From Cyanophora paradoxa (Eukaryota; Glaucocystophyceae; Cyanophorales; Cyanophoraceae), in the NCBI GenBank assembly GCA_004431415.1, contig QPMI01000483.1:1-64000 (forward strand): a stretch of 64,000 nucleotides of DNA, read 5' to 3'. Positions 36,781 to 46,194 of this stretch are shown one piece after another. Position numbers and translations under genes: made by a program. The notes beneath the pieces are model-generated. The model ran no database searches, was not told the DNA's origin, and saw only the letters and a program-made list of their open reading frames with translations. Position 1 is the stretch's first letter; every line of letters starts with the position of its first letter.

Positions 36781-39700
36781 ATGTCCTACATCTTGAAGAA
36801 GCCAGTGCCACTTCGTAAAGCTCCAGATCTCGTGGATGATCGACATATAAATATTCGCGTTTTCGGAAGCATCTTGGCTGACTACAATGCTGATCGTGAC
36901 ATCCACAGGACCGAGTTTAATCGACCAGCTGCATTAATTCTGCGCAACTCACATGTTGGCGCCCCGGATATTGCACAGAGATTTTGTCTGGGACCAGCTG
37001 AGAATTATGTTGCTGAAATAATCGGATCCAGGGCGTTGCCGCGGCACCTGCGCATTGCCTCCTCAGGCACAGTTTCGAAGTATGATTCTGGTAGATTAAT
37101 CTTTAGGCTCCAAAATGATAGAGGGGTCCACACATCAGCTCTACGTCTAATTGATGAATCCAATGCTGTCACAAACAAGACTGCGGCTCACATTACAGGG
37201 CGAATTCTCCTTGGCGAAGATGCAGGAATATCAGTGCTAGCATCACAAATCCAGCCGTTTCCCTGGGATTTACTTTTTACAGCTGCACGAGAAGCAAATA
37301 TTTTATACGGTTTTGATGTAAATCAAATCGATACCGAGCCAGCCACCAGGTTAGATATTCCTGGATGCACCTTTGGCTCTATCTTGATTGAGGCTGACAG
37401 GCACCTGCTCCCGGCGTTGCATGACAGTTACGATCTAGGGCTCCGCACCAGGCAGTGGCGAAATATTCACGGAACAAGTATTTACCAAGATGGCAAAAAA
37501 GTAATCACTGAGCCGGAGATAATAAACATATTCAACTACTACTTTGGACCTATTGTCCCTATACCACCTATTCCGCCTCTTCCAGGGCTACCAAAGCCGC
37601 CAACCCCGGACGGACCAGGTCGAGAGCGAGTTGCTGATGAAACAGTTCCTTTCGGGCAAAATATTATTTCGTGGGAGGCTGTCAGGAATCGCCCAGTGAT
37701 AGAACCCTATAAGCATCCGCACGAAGAGTACCTGTCACCTGATATCGAAGTTTTCCCGCTAGAAATGTACACAGAGCCGGAGGAGCAATTAATTCCCGAC
37801 GGATTAGACGTTCAAGAACTCGAGTACGAGCAGCCTGTGATTCCGCATGAGCAGTTGCTTCCAGATGGATTCGAACCTATTCTGTTTCCCTTGGAGTTCA
37901 CCATAGATTGGGAATCAATTACGAACAAACCTGAGACTTTTCCACCGGAAGATCACAGACATAACTGGGATGAAATCGATAATAAACCGTTGCAATTTCC
38001 ACCAGAAGATCATAGACACGACTGGGATGATATCGATAATAAACCGCTTAAATTTCCACCAGAGGATCATAGACACGACTGGGGTGACCTTGATAATGTT
38101 CCGCTTGAATTTCCACCGGAAGATCACAGACACATTTGGAGCGAAATAGATGAGCAGCCCGAGTTCGCAAAGATTGAGCTTCCTGTCACACTAGCTGTCT
38201 CTCTCTACAAATCAATTAACACCCTGAAAGGTTATATTTAAACGAACATTACGTCCACAGGCAGGGAATTCGTGCCAACACTGACATGTCAGGCTCTTTG
38301 TTTGTAAGGATTCCCCGTGGAATGGAGATTGTTGCTGCAGGTGGAAATATTGGTTTGCAGGACACGTTCCCAAGTATTTATGTCACAAACTACTACGCCT
38401 CTGACATCGAAATGACATCTGTTCTCCCTCCTTTGCCTTCTCTGCCATTAGATCCTCTCTCCCATGCTGATCATCACTGTGCAATCCAAATTAATGTTAC
38501 AGATGTTAGCGATTTAGATTCATCGAGACCGAAATTAGTTTTTAGCCGTGAACGCCTTTTACCCAATGCTCTGATAGGAAATCGAGATGATTATAAGAAA
38601 TGCGAAATAGCATGGATAAAAACGAACTATAACGGTGGAGTTGGGGAGGGCATTTTAGAAATTAATCAGAGGGCAGCAGCAAAAAACATTCACAACGAGA
38701 CTATATCCAGAGTGGTCACAGAGGATTACCTTCAAGCCCAAAATTATGTAGATGAAACAGAGCTCGCTTTAGTTATTGCAGGTCAAGCTGTGACAGGGAA
38801 TTACCTGCCCTTGACAGGAGGAACTATTGACGGAACAGTGACTGCTGACAACTTTTTTGTTCACACTGAAAGTGATCAGACCTTCCCTGTGGTTCACCCA
38901 GGAGCTGAGTACGAGATTCCTATTGATCCTGCTATCATGCCGATCAAAATCGATCTCCCTTCCGATTATGTTGGACGGGGTGAACTGAAAATAATCTCAT
39001 TCACAGGAGACTATAATGATCTCCTGAATAAACCAACTGCTGCAAACCTGCACCCTGTTGCTTATTCAGGTAGCTTCCTTGATCTTAATAATAGATCACA
39101 CACTCACACAAAGGCAGAAATCACAGATTTTGCACACACTCACACCAAATCCCAGATAACAGATTTTGCTCACTTCCACACCAGAGCAGATATTACTAAT
39201 TTCGCTCACACTCATTTTAAATCTGAGATAACAGATTTTGCTCACACTCACACAAAGTCACAGATTACAGATTTTGCCCACACTCATACTAAGGCAGAGA
39301 TTACAGATCTTGGAAATGTCTCTTATGTGGGTCACACTCATACTAAGAGTGAGATAACAGATTTTGCACACACCCACACCAAAGGTGAAATTACAGACTT
39401 TGCACATACTCACACTAAATCTCAAATTACAGATTTTGCACACACTCATGTTTGGGTAGATATTACAGATCGACCTTCTCTTGATCCCTTCACAGCAAAT
39501 ACAATCACAGCAAACAATACCATGTATGTAGGATCAGGTTCCATTCTAAATTATGACCCCTACATTATGCCTGATCCTCCTCTCATTTGGAATTTCCACC
39601 ATTCAACCCTTTCTACTAACTCTATATCTTACTATCAGGATAAAACCCTACTTGTTCGTGGAAATGCATATGCAAGAGAAATGTGGGTCATGGATCCTCG

Positions 39701-40046
39701 GGACAATTCAAAGGTTACTAAGCTGGCTCCTCAATACATGCTTGATAACCTGATTAGAAAAGGGAGACATGAAATGACAATTGCAAATCCTCAAATTGGG
39801 GGCAGTTCAGCAAGGCAAAACCATACCATTACATTAAATTGGAGTCCTGCCTTTGCATCTGCTCCATCTGTTGTTGTAACATTGCAGGGACTACCTGCAA
39901 CAAATGTGGAAATCGATTATAAAATAGGAATATCAAGCAACTCAACAACCTCTACCACAATCAATCTTGTTATTTGGGCAGCAGGATGGGTAACCATTCA
40001 ACCACAGTGGCTTCAAATTGCAATTCATTGGATAGCAACAGCATAA
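36781..40046 (+). CDS. Large HxH-repeat fibre with C-terminal H-type lectin domain (about 1088 aa)
   Basis: Likely a virion attachment fibre. The N-terminal ~250 residues are globular. A Pro hinge (PIPPIPPLPGLPKPP, near 262) follows, then four W-x-x-I/L-D-x-x-P/FPPEDHRH repeats (386-456), a shaft, about ten repeats of the type HTHTKSEITDFA (772-898), and a C-terminal beta domain (about 993-1088: HTITLNWSPAFASAPSVVVTL...IHWIATA) matching the H-type lectin pattern. HxH repeats bind metal in phage tail fibres and form trimeric needles. Here one C is missing near 38,222 (ACACCCTG; the other copy has ACACCCCTG), which splits the frame into 486- and 586-codon parts. It starts at the ATG 36,781. Confidence 0.8.
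37940..38155 (+). repeat. Four FPPEDHRH-W repeats in the fibre
   Basis: About 66-bp units encoding a conserved FPPEDHRHxW core joined by linkers such as DDIDNKPLK. The design is that of phage tail-fibre HxH repeats. The units differ mainly at third positions, so they are not a recent slippage product. Confidence 0.8.
39097..39475 (+). repeat. About ten HTHTKxxITDFA repeats in the fibre
   Basis: About 33-bp coding repeats (HTHTKAEITDF, HTHTKSQITDF, HFHTRADITNF and similar), with one longer unit (LGNVSYVGHTHTK) in the middle. The His pairs would line the axis of a trimeric coil and bind metal, as known for phage long-tail-fibre tips. Confidence 0.82.
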
Positions 40047-40071
40047 TTAAGATTCTCACACTATTACAAAG

Positions 40072-41142
40072 ATGACCTCTCTATTAGAAATCCCAAATTA
40101 TGAACTTGCAGCCAAATCACTCCATAGCACCTCTCATGGAGTGGTTGATTCAACCCCTGGGTATATTTGCACTGAAACTTCAAGCAACACCTCTTTCACA
40201 GAGAATAATATACTCAGAGTCAAAGAGATTAGATGTGATCGAAATGGAGGCAATATAAGAACCACAGGTATTATAATCTCGAATAAAAATCAAGTTCAAG
40301 CAGGTCAGGTAGTCCCCGATTCAGCAATCTATGATAATGTGGGTGGATTCACCACTGCACAGATAGTGACTTTCGATAACACAATAAATAATTCGGCTCT
40401 TGTAGTCAGAAGTGGAGGTGCCTATATTGGTGATGGGGCAATTGTGGTGGGTACTGTCACAGCAAATCAATTGAATGTGAATGGGACAAGTTCATTCACA
40501 GGTTTGATGACTTTTAATGGTGGTCTCTCAGGGAACTTTCAGTATCAAACTATCACAGCTACTACAAGAATAAACACACCTGAGACAGATAATGGGACAG
40601 ATGCAAATGTGAACTACAAACGAAATGGAAATACAGTATTTTCTCTTGGAAAGACAACTCAAACAGATAATACAACTGTTCAACTCCTGACACTTCCGAC
40701 AGACAAGTATCTCAAATTAAGTAGTCATCCTCGTTTCTTTGCAACAAAACAAGCGCCCAATACTTCAAAAGATACAAACTTCGCTGCAAGTGGAACAACT
40801 TTGTTCTCATCAACAGGAGTCATAGTCAACCATGGAAATAATTTCGATCCTGCAACAGGGAGTTTTACTGCACCTGTTTCTGGAAACTACCTCGTATTTT
40901 TCCATGCGTCTGGTTACAATACTGCTAAAAGCAATACTTATTTGACCTCTTTGCTTAAAAATGGGACAACATTCGGAATAAATTCTAACTCTCAAAATGC
41001 AACAGGAAATGCAACTGTTGGTTTTGATATTATTGTGAACCTTGTAGCTAATGATTCGATCAGGCTTGTCAATTCAGGAGATGCAGGAGTAAACTACAAT
41101 ATCAGATACTTCTTTGGATGTATGCTTGTCCATTCATTATAA
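40072..41142 (+). CDS. Fibre paralogue 1 with C1q head, 356 aa
   Basis: Residues 1-130 form a module shared with the next three fibre genes: TPGYICTETSSN...IRCDRNGG...(R)TTGIIISNKNQV, then NSALVVRSGGAYIGDG. A beta-repeat shaft (about 130-215) follows, then a C1q-type head (about 220-356: FDPATGSFTAPVSGNYLVFFHAS...YFFGCMLV), a trimeric jelly-roll of the TNF/C1q group used for ligand binding. It starts 25 bp after the large fibre stop. Both copies (also 56,885-57,955) are open. Probably a virion surface protein for host recognition. Confidence 0.82.
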   Translation: MTSLLEIPNYELAAKSLHSTSHGVVDSTPGYICTETSSNTSFTENNILRVKEIRCDRNGGNIRTTGIIISNKNQVQAGQVVPDSAIYDNVGGFTTAQIVTFDNTINNSALVVRSGGAYIGDGAIVVGTVTANQLNVNGTSSFTGLMTFNGGLSGNFQYQTITATTRINTPETDNGTDANVNYKRNGNTVFSLGKTTQTDNTTVQLLTLPTDKYLKLSSHPRFFATKQAPNTSKDTNFAASGTTLFSSTGVIVNHGNNFDPATGSFTAPVSGNYLVFFHASGYNTAKSNTYLTSLLKNGTTFGINSNSQNATGNATVGFDIIVNLVANDSIRLVNSGDAGVNYNIRYFFGCMLVHSL

Positions 41143-41166
41143 TATTGCCCACAATATATATAAAGT
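41143..41166 (+). promoter_or_regulatory. TATA-like leader before fibre paralogue 2
   Basis: The 24-bp gap contains CAATATATATAAAGT directly before the ATG. It is the clearest example of the TATATA motif seen before several structural genes. Confidence 0.45.
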
Positions 41167-42183
41167 ATGACCACTCAAATAGCTGTCCCTGTTTTCTGTT
41201 ATGCAGCGCCGAAATTGCATCAACTCAACCATACAGTAACAGATGCTACCCCAGGTTTCATTTGCACTGAAACAACAGGGGCAGATTCATTTTCGCAAAA
41301 CTCTGTGATAAGATGTAAAGAAATTCGATGCGATCGAAATGGAGGAAGGTAAGAACCACAGGTCTCATTGTTTCTAACAAGAACCAAGTTCAAACAGGTC
41401 AGATTGTTTCAGATCCCGCAATATATGATGATGTTGGAGGGTTCACCACACCAAAAATAGTAACTTTGATAATACAATCAATAACTCTGCTCTTGTAGTA
41501 AGAAGTGGAGGCGCTTATATTGGAGATGGGCAATGATTGATGGAACCCTTACAGCAAATCAAGTAGACATTACAGGAACAAGCACATTTACAGGATTGGT
41601 TACAGCGAATGCTGGTATAAGTATTCCTAACTTCACACAATCAATAATCACAGCATCTACTAAGGTTGTCTCTCCTGAAATTGATACAGGAGCCGATGTC
41701 AATTTTCTGTTAAAACGAAATAGTAACACTGTTGCTACTCTTGAAGCCAATAGTTTGACAGTAAATGCAGGATGCTATCTCAAAACATCACACCCACGAT
41801 TTTCAGTTCAGCTTGGATATGCTCACACTGCTACTGCTGCTGCTGCTCTGATAAACTGGGCAACAATTCGGGTAAACAATACAAACTCATTTAGCACATC
41901 AACAGGAAGATTTACAGCACCTGTTGCAGGACACTATCGATTTTCGGTGTTCTCATTTTCAACCACATCAGCTACAATCGAATTATTTATAAAAGTGAAT
42001 GATGCAGATCCTGGGGGTTTAAGCATTTCCCAAATCCACAGCAGCACACACACCAATAAAGCATTGTGTTTCTCTTGCATTTTAAATCTTGCCCAAAATG
42101 AGTATGTGACACTGGTCTCAGGCTCTTCTGGTTCATATTCAAGTATAACAGGTTTTTCGGGTGAATTGATTAGCATCGTTTAA
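41167..42183 (+). pseudogene. Fibre paralogue 2 with C1q head, frameshifted copy
   Basis: Same gene as the open 339-aa copy at 57,980-58,999. Three homopolymer losses break it: GGAGG for GGAGGG near 41,345, TTT for TTTT near 41,467 and GGG for GGGG near 41,529. The N-terminal module and the whole C1q head (STGRFTAPVAGHYRFSVFSFS, in part) are still readable. The start follows CAATATATATAAAGT. Confidence 0.85.
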
Positions 42184-42205
42184 TTTTCTCATAGTAGATT
42201 AAGAA

Positions 42206-42469
42206 ATGTCGAATATCTACCATGTAGCCCTCTCAGAAACTGAAAATTTGGGAATGGAATATTGCTCTGCTTCTGTTCAGGATTGGATTGATAATGCTGC
42301 CCACAACAGAGCAAGAATTGCAATTGATGAGATTGTTCAGAAAGAGATTCAATCTTGCATTGCAGCTGGGATTCAAATACCATCCTCAAAGGAGGCTATT
42401 GTTTTACAGGCTTTCCAAAGGGGAACTGTCAAAAAAGGTATCGAGTATAACAATGTCACAGAAGAGTAG
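42206..42469 (+). CDS. 87-aa protein like small phage tail-region proteins
   Basis: Begins MSNIYHVALSETENLGMEYC and contains VQDWIDNAAHNRARIAIDEIVQ and IQIPSSKEAIVLQAF. From memory this layout (QEWIDNAxxxRxRIAxDEI) resembles a small protein encoded beside tail-fibre genes of marine phages. I know no established function; chaperone or fibre-tip cap are guesses. It lies inside the fibre cluster, 22 bp after paralogue 2. The second copy is cut after 59 bp at 59,080. Confidence 0.6.
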   Translation: MSNIYHVALSETENLGMEYCSASVQDWIDNAAHNRARIAIDEIVQKEIQSCIAAGIQIPSSKEAIVLQAFQRGTVKKGIEYNNVTEE

Positions 42470-42526
42470 CAGAGCTAGCGCTATAGCTTGTCTGCAGCCT
42501 ATTTTTTTCTCTTTCGTTTCTATTAA

Positions 42527-43373
42527 ATGACCGAGTACAACCGAGTCCAGTTACCAATCTACTCACTGGGCTCTCCAGCAATCCATATGAGGCAGCATGA
42601 AGTTAGCGATGCCATTGCTGGATTAGAGTCCACTGAGCGTCCAAACTCAACTAATGCATTTGATCAGCGATCAGTGATTCGCTGTAAAGAATTACGCGCA
42701 GATAAAAACTCTGGGTTGTCAAAACAACTCGATTACTGGTTACGAACGCAAATTTCTCCCAGCCCATAACAGGAGGAGTTGACTCATATAGTGTTGACCT
42801 TCGAAGCATAAACTATGATCAAAACACTGCTGCCCTCACTGTGCGCTCCGGAGGAGCAGCTATTACCGGAGCCTGCCGAGTTAGTGGGGCCTATCATCAT
42901 CGATTGCCATCAATGATGTCCCAGACTTTTCATTAGAGAATGCCGAAAATCGTAAACGAGTTCGCATGTATGTACCTTGCTGTGACCTTCCCTATGCACA
43001 AGCTCTAGTAGAAGTTGAAATAACCATAGCTAATTCAAGTACACCAAATGGTCTGGATGGTGAGAGGTTGCTTTCAAACAGAGAAATCCCTAAAGCATTA
43101 CAATCTCTCTGTCAGGATCAAAATGACCAGATAGGGCATGTGTATACGTTCTTTGTGCAACGTCTTGGACATGCTGGGCGGGGATACGTAGTTCGTAATA
43201 TTAATACAAGGCACCTTTTCGATTTATATGCTACTGCGATAGGCCGATACTCTATCCTAATCATCGGCTATCGCTCCGATGTGGCTGCATCAGTGGCTAC
43301 TAGAGGGCTGAACGTTGATCCAGCACTGAATAATATGTATGAGGAAGGCAATCCGGAAAATCCTATACCTTAA
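42527..43373 (+). CDS. Fibre paralogue 3, second head type, frameshifted
   Basis: The start MTEYNRVQLPIYSLGSPAIHM, then EVSDAIAGLESTERPN...IRCKELRADKNSG, is the same N-terminal module as the C1q fibres, and TAALTVRSGGA follows near 42,850. The C-terminal part (from about 42,966: MYVPCCDLPYAQALVEVEIT...RSDVAASVATRGLN) is not C1q but resembles the head of paralogue 4. At least two one-base indels (near 42,715 and 42,885) split the frame, and no second copy exists here to correct them. A receptor-binding fibre with a different specificity is inferred. Confidence 0.65.
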
Positions 43374-43401
43374 ATGAAAGTTTTATCTTCTGTTTTCTAA
43401 A

Positions 43402-44234
43402 ATGGAAGCTGTTGAAAGAATAGTAGTTCCATCGTTGACCCTCGCCGCTCCAGCCAACCACGTCCTGCAGCATGCAGTTTCAGACGATGTCCCCGGCCTG
43501 CAATCAACTGAGCAGCAGCCAACTCTAAACACCTTCCGAGATAATCACATCATACGTTTAGGAGAGGTTAGATGCGACAAAAATAATGGAGTGGTCAAAA
43601 CAACAAATCTTGTCGTAACAAACGCAAACTTTAATGCGCATTATGGGGATCCTGATAGCTATGATGATGCTAACAAGGTTAACACTTTACCTATGAATCA
43701 AGATTAGGGGCTGTTACCTGCAGGTCCGGAGGTGCTTATATTGGAGATGGCCTGAGAGTGGGTGGAGCTGCTTGCGCCCCTATATTTGTAAATGATCAAC
43801 CTAACCCTGAAAACACTAATGAAAGAATCAGAACGTATGTTCCTGGTATGAATTTGCCTTATATCATCAAAGTCTTCACGCTAAACATAAATGAGCAAAC
43901 ATCGATCGTAGATAACGTTCAGCCACTCGGAAATCATTTCAAGAGTGTTGTTGATATTCCCCCGGATATCTATTTCCTTTGTAGGAGAAACGATGCTCTC
44001 CGGCCAAACATAGCTGTTTTAATTAATCCTATTGACAATTTTGGTGTCGCTTTCCATTCTACCCCAGTGGGGGTTGAAGATTACCAGTTTATTGTGAGGG
44101 CTACGCTTATGGGCGCCTACAAAAATATTCTATTTGCTGAAAGAACAGATGTGATTGCAAGCGGGGTCAAGTATGGTGAGACCTTCAATTCGAATCGTTA
44201 CTTTCCAATTGGAGGGGCTGATCCCAACCCATAG
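43402..44234 (+). CDS. Fibre paralogue 4, second head type, frameshifted
   Basis: The N-terminal module is again clear (HVLQHAVSDDVPGLQSTEQ...IRLGEVRCDKNNGVVKTTNLVV), followed by VTCRSGGAYIGDG. The frame breaks near 43,690, where the SGGAYIGDG part continues in another frame. The head (about 43,830-44,234) begins RTYVPGMNLPY and ends with RTDVIASGVKYGETF, parallel to paralogue 3 (MYVPCCDLPY, RSDVAASVATRG). It is not related to C1q by eye. Probably an alternative host-binding head on the same base. Confidence 0.65.
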
Positions 44235-44267
44235 AATCTTTGTTTTTATATATATTACCCCTTGTAG

Positions 44268-44612
44268 ATGGATCTGCTCCGTAAATGCATGGACATGTTC
44301 CATCTCAACGTCACCAGCAAATTGAAATGCAGTTGCTGCGAGACAACTATCAACCTCGAAATATCTGACACTGAGGGCTCACGCACCCCTGATACTCAGC
44401 TATCGCCTAATAACACACCCGGGACTTCTAGGTCCAATTCTCCTTTTACGCGATCTGATTCACCTATACCATGGCTTGATTCTGAAAGCCGAAGATCGTC
44501 TTGGCCACCCCCAAATATCCCGAAGCCCCTGAAAAGAAAGAAGTCCTTGCTATCAAGTTTCAGAAAGGAGAAGACTCCAGTTTCCGAAAAGCAACCAGAT
44601 CAAGTGGAATGA
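44268..44612 (+). CDS. 114-aa Ser/Pro-rich protein at the right TIR
   Basis: A Cys-containing N-terminus (RKCMDMFHLN...LKCSCCETTINLEI) is followed by a disordered Ser/Thr/Pro tract and a basic end (KPLKRKKSLLSSFRKEK). The leader TTTTTATATATATTACCCC matches the late-type motif of the neighbours. The stop codon overlaps the first bases of the inverted repeat. No family recognised; a host-directed regulatory role is possible but unsupported. Confidence 0.55.
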   Translation: MDLLRKCMDMFHLNVTSKLKCSCCETTINLEISDTEGSRTPDTQLSPNNTPGTSRSNSPFTRSDSPIPWLDSESRRSSWPPPNIPKPLKRKKSLLSSFRKEKTPVSEKQPDQVE

Positions 44613-45121
44613 GGCCGCACCAGACCGCTAAAAGGGGCCCTAATTCCTTGCCTTCGGCTTGTCTGCGACCCAGTTAACGCCTTGATAGTCCTCGCGCTGC
44701 GCCTCGCGTTTCTTACTAAAGTCACGCCTATAGATATTGCTGAACGCGTTTCCTCAGTTAGCTCGATGCACACATTTATTTCGTCTAGCTATACCTTAAC
44801 GCTTTTCCTCGTTTAGCTCCTCTATACACATCAATTACATCTAGCTAGAGCTTAACACGTTTCCTCGTTTAGCTTCTCTGTACACATTAATATCGCCTAG
44901 CTATAGCTTAACGCATTTTTCTCGTTTAGCTTCTCTGTACTCGCCCTCACGCCCTCCATTCTCCATATCCATGCTTTTCCCATCAACACATCTACTTGGA
45001 GCACGTCTAAAAATCTTTCAGGGAAATTGTTGATCGATGACGCTAGAAGGGGTGGATCCCTGAAGGTAAAACCAGACTAGTCGGTGGTCTGGTTTGGGGT
45101 GGGGTCCTCCCCTTTACAACA
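44611..45121 (-). repeat. Right terminal inverted repeat of the Polinton (511 bp)
   Basis: Reverse complement of 10,696-11,205 with one extra A/T near 45,007. It ends CCCCTTTACAACA directly before the target duplication. Confidence 0.93.
45070..45094. repeat. Hairpin near right Polinton end
   Basis: Mirror of 10,723-10,747: AACCAGAC, 9-base loop, GTCTGGTT, with the same distance to the tip. Confidence 0.6.
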
Positions 45122-45127
45122 GAGGCT
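45122..45127. repeat. Right target-site duplication GAGGCT
   Basis: Direct copy of 10,690-10,695, immediately outside the right inverted repeat. Confidence 0.93.
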
Positions 45128-46194
45128 GGCGGAGCGACAGTCGTGGAGCGGCGGGAGACATCTTTCCACGGGAAGGTACGGAGTAGCCACGGGACTTCAA
45201 GTAAGAAGTTTGCTACCGCAGCGTTGCACGCCTGCACGTCGTTGAGCAAGGCAGCCGGCGGCTGGTGTTTCATCGCCAGATCCTTGACTTCCTTTGCCGC
45301 CCTCCGGGCCTGTTTGAAGTTATCCATCTTGGCGAGCTGGTAGTCACCGAGGGGGTAACGTCCACTTTCCAGGTCCCGGGCCGCGATCATTTTCTTGATA
45401 ACGTCATACACCTCCATCGGTGTAGGTTGGCCTTCCAGCTTGCAGACTAGACCCGCCCCCACGAAGCTAAGAATCTTGGCGACGGTGCTGACCATCTCCG
45501 GGAGCGGGTAGCCGTTGTAAGCCTGAAGGAGGACCGTCTGTGTGCGGAAGCGCTCCTGTTCCGTAATGTTGATGGCCACCCAGCGTACAAGTGACGGGAG
45601 TCCGCGGATGCAGTGGTCGCTCTCGAGCTGGTAGGTGATGTTCCGAATCGTTCGCTTGATTGTGTCACGTTTAGTCAAAAGCCGTTGGCGTGTGTTGCGC
45701 GTGTCCCGAGACCGGTCCGCCACGTCCGGGCCCTTCTCCCAAACATGGTCAGTGACTGCGTCAGCCGCGTCGCGGTGCTCCTCCTTGGCCTTGGCAAGGT
45801 CACGGGTAAGCTGACCCGTCTGGTTGATCATGTCGTGGATGGAGGCCTGGTACTGCGACGGGAGCGCCTTGGCCGCCAGAGTAGCCCCCGCGAGTGCGAG
45901 CTTCGAGCCGTCGTCGGCGTCGGAGTATCGCTTCGTGTCCCTGTCGATTGCGCGCTGCGCGTCGTCTCGCCAGGCGGCGACGCCTTGCGGCGTGAGCGGG
46001 TTGCCCGGACTGGTGATGCAGATGCCGCCGCCGCAGTCAATGAGGATCGGCCGCTCCGTGTTGGACAGCGCGTTGAGAGCTTCACGTTCCGCTGAGGCGT
46101 TGGAGGTGACCGCAGCAACGTCCGTCAGCTCTTGAAGTAAGGTGTTGGTCGCCGAGCGCCGGCGCGGCGCGTCGTCGAAGTGCCTGGAGTCCAT
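45122..46194 (-). pseudogene. ORF A 5' half: gag-like protein cut by the Polinton
   Basis: Starts at the ATG 46,194 (MDSRHFDDAPRRR). About 357 residues of its own sequence precede the insertion; the apparent tail after APPAS is read from the inverted repeat. The protein is helical and charged (ALAGATLAAKALPSQYQ, LAKAKEEHRDAADAV, NTRQRLLTKRDTIKR), as expected of a Gag capsid-type region, and the zinc knuckles of the same gene are at 9,719-9,817. The split codons match in phase. This half would make a truncated product without knuckles. Confidence 0.75.

Larger units (their letters stand above)
10696..45121 (+). mobile_element. Maverick/Polinton element, 34.4 kb, complete ends
   Basis: The boundaries are set by 510/511-bp inverted repeats and a 6-bp target duplication. 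Inside are the hallmark genes: protein-primed-type family B DNA polymerase, retroviral-like integrase, FtsK/A32-type packaging ATPase, a double-jelly-roll-type major capsid protein and penton-like proteins. Unusual extras are a patatin phospholipase, a phage-like HxH fibre, C1q-headed fibres and an HNH-AP2 endonuclease. It is enlarged by a 7.3-kb GC-rich insert in polB and a 4.9-kb tandem duplication. Without these it would be about 22 kb, a usual Polinton size. No adenain-like protease was found. Whether it is active is unknown; polB is interrupted in this copy. Confidence 0.93.

Noticed and set aside
35272-36906. 544-codon version of the patatin gene
   Set aside because: The extra 50 codons cross the divergent promoter and the fibre start; MKVILSL at 36,756 is the conserved-type patatin start.
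39258-39449. Antisense Cys-rich ORFs over the HTHTK repeats
   Set aside because: They are the reverse reading of the repeats (CKICNL-type) and have no independent support.
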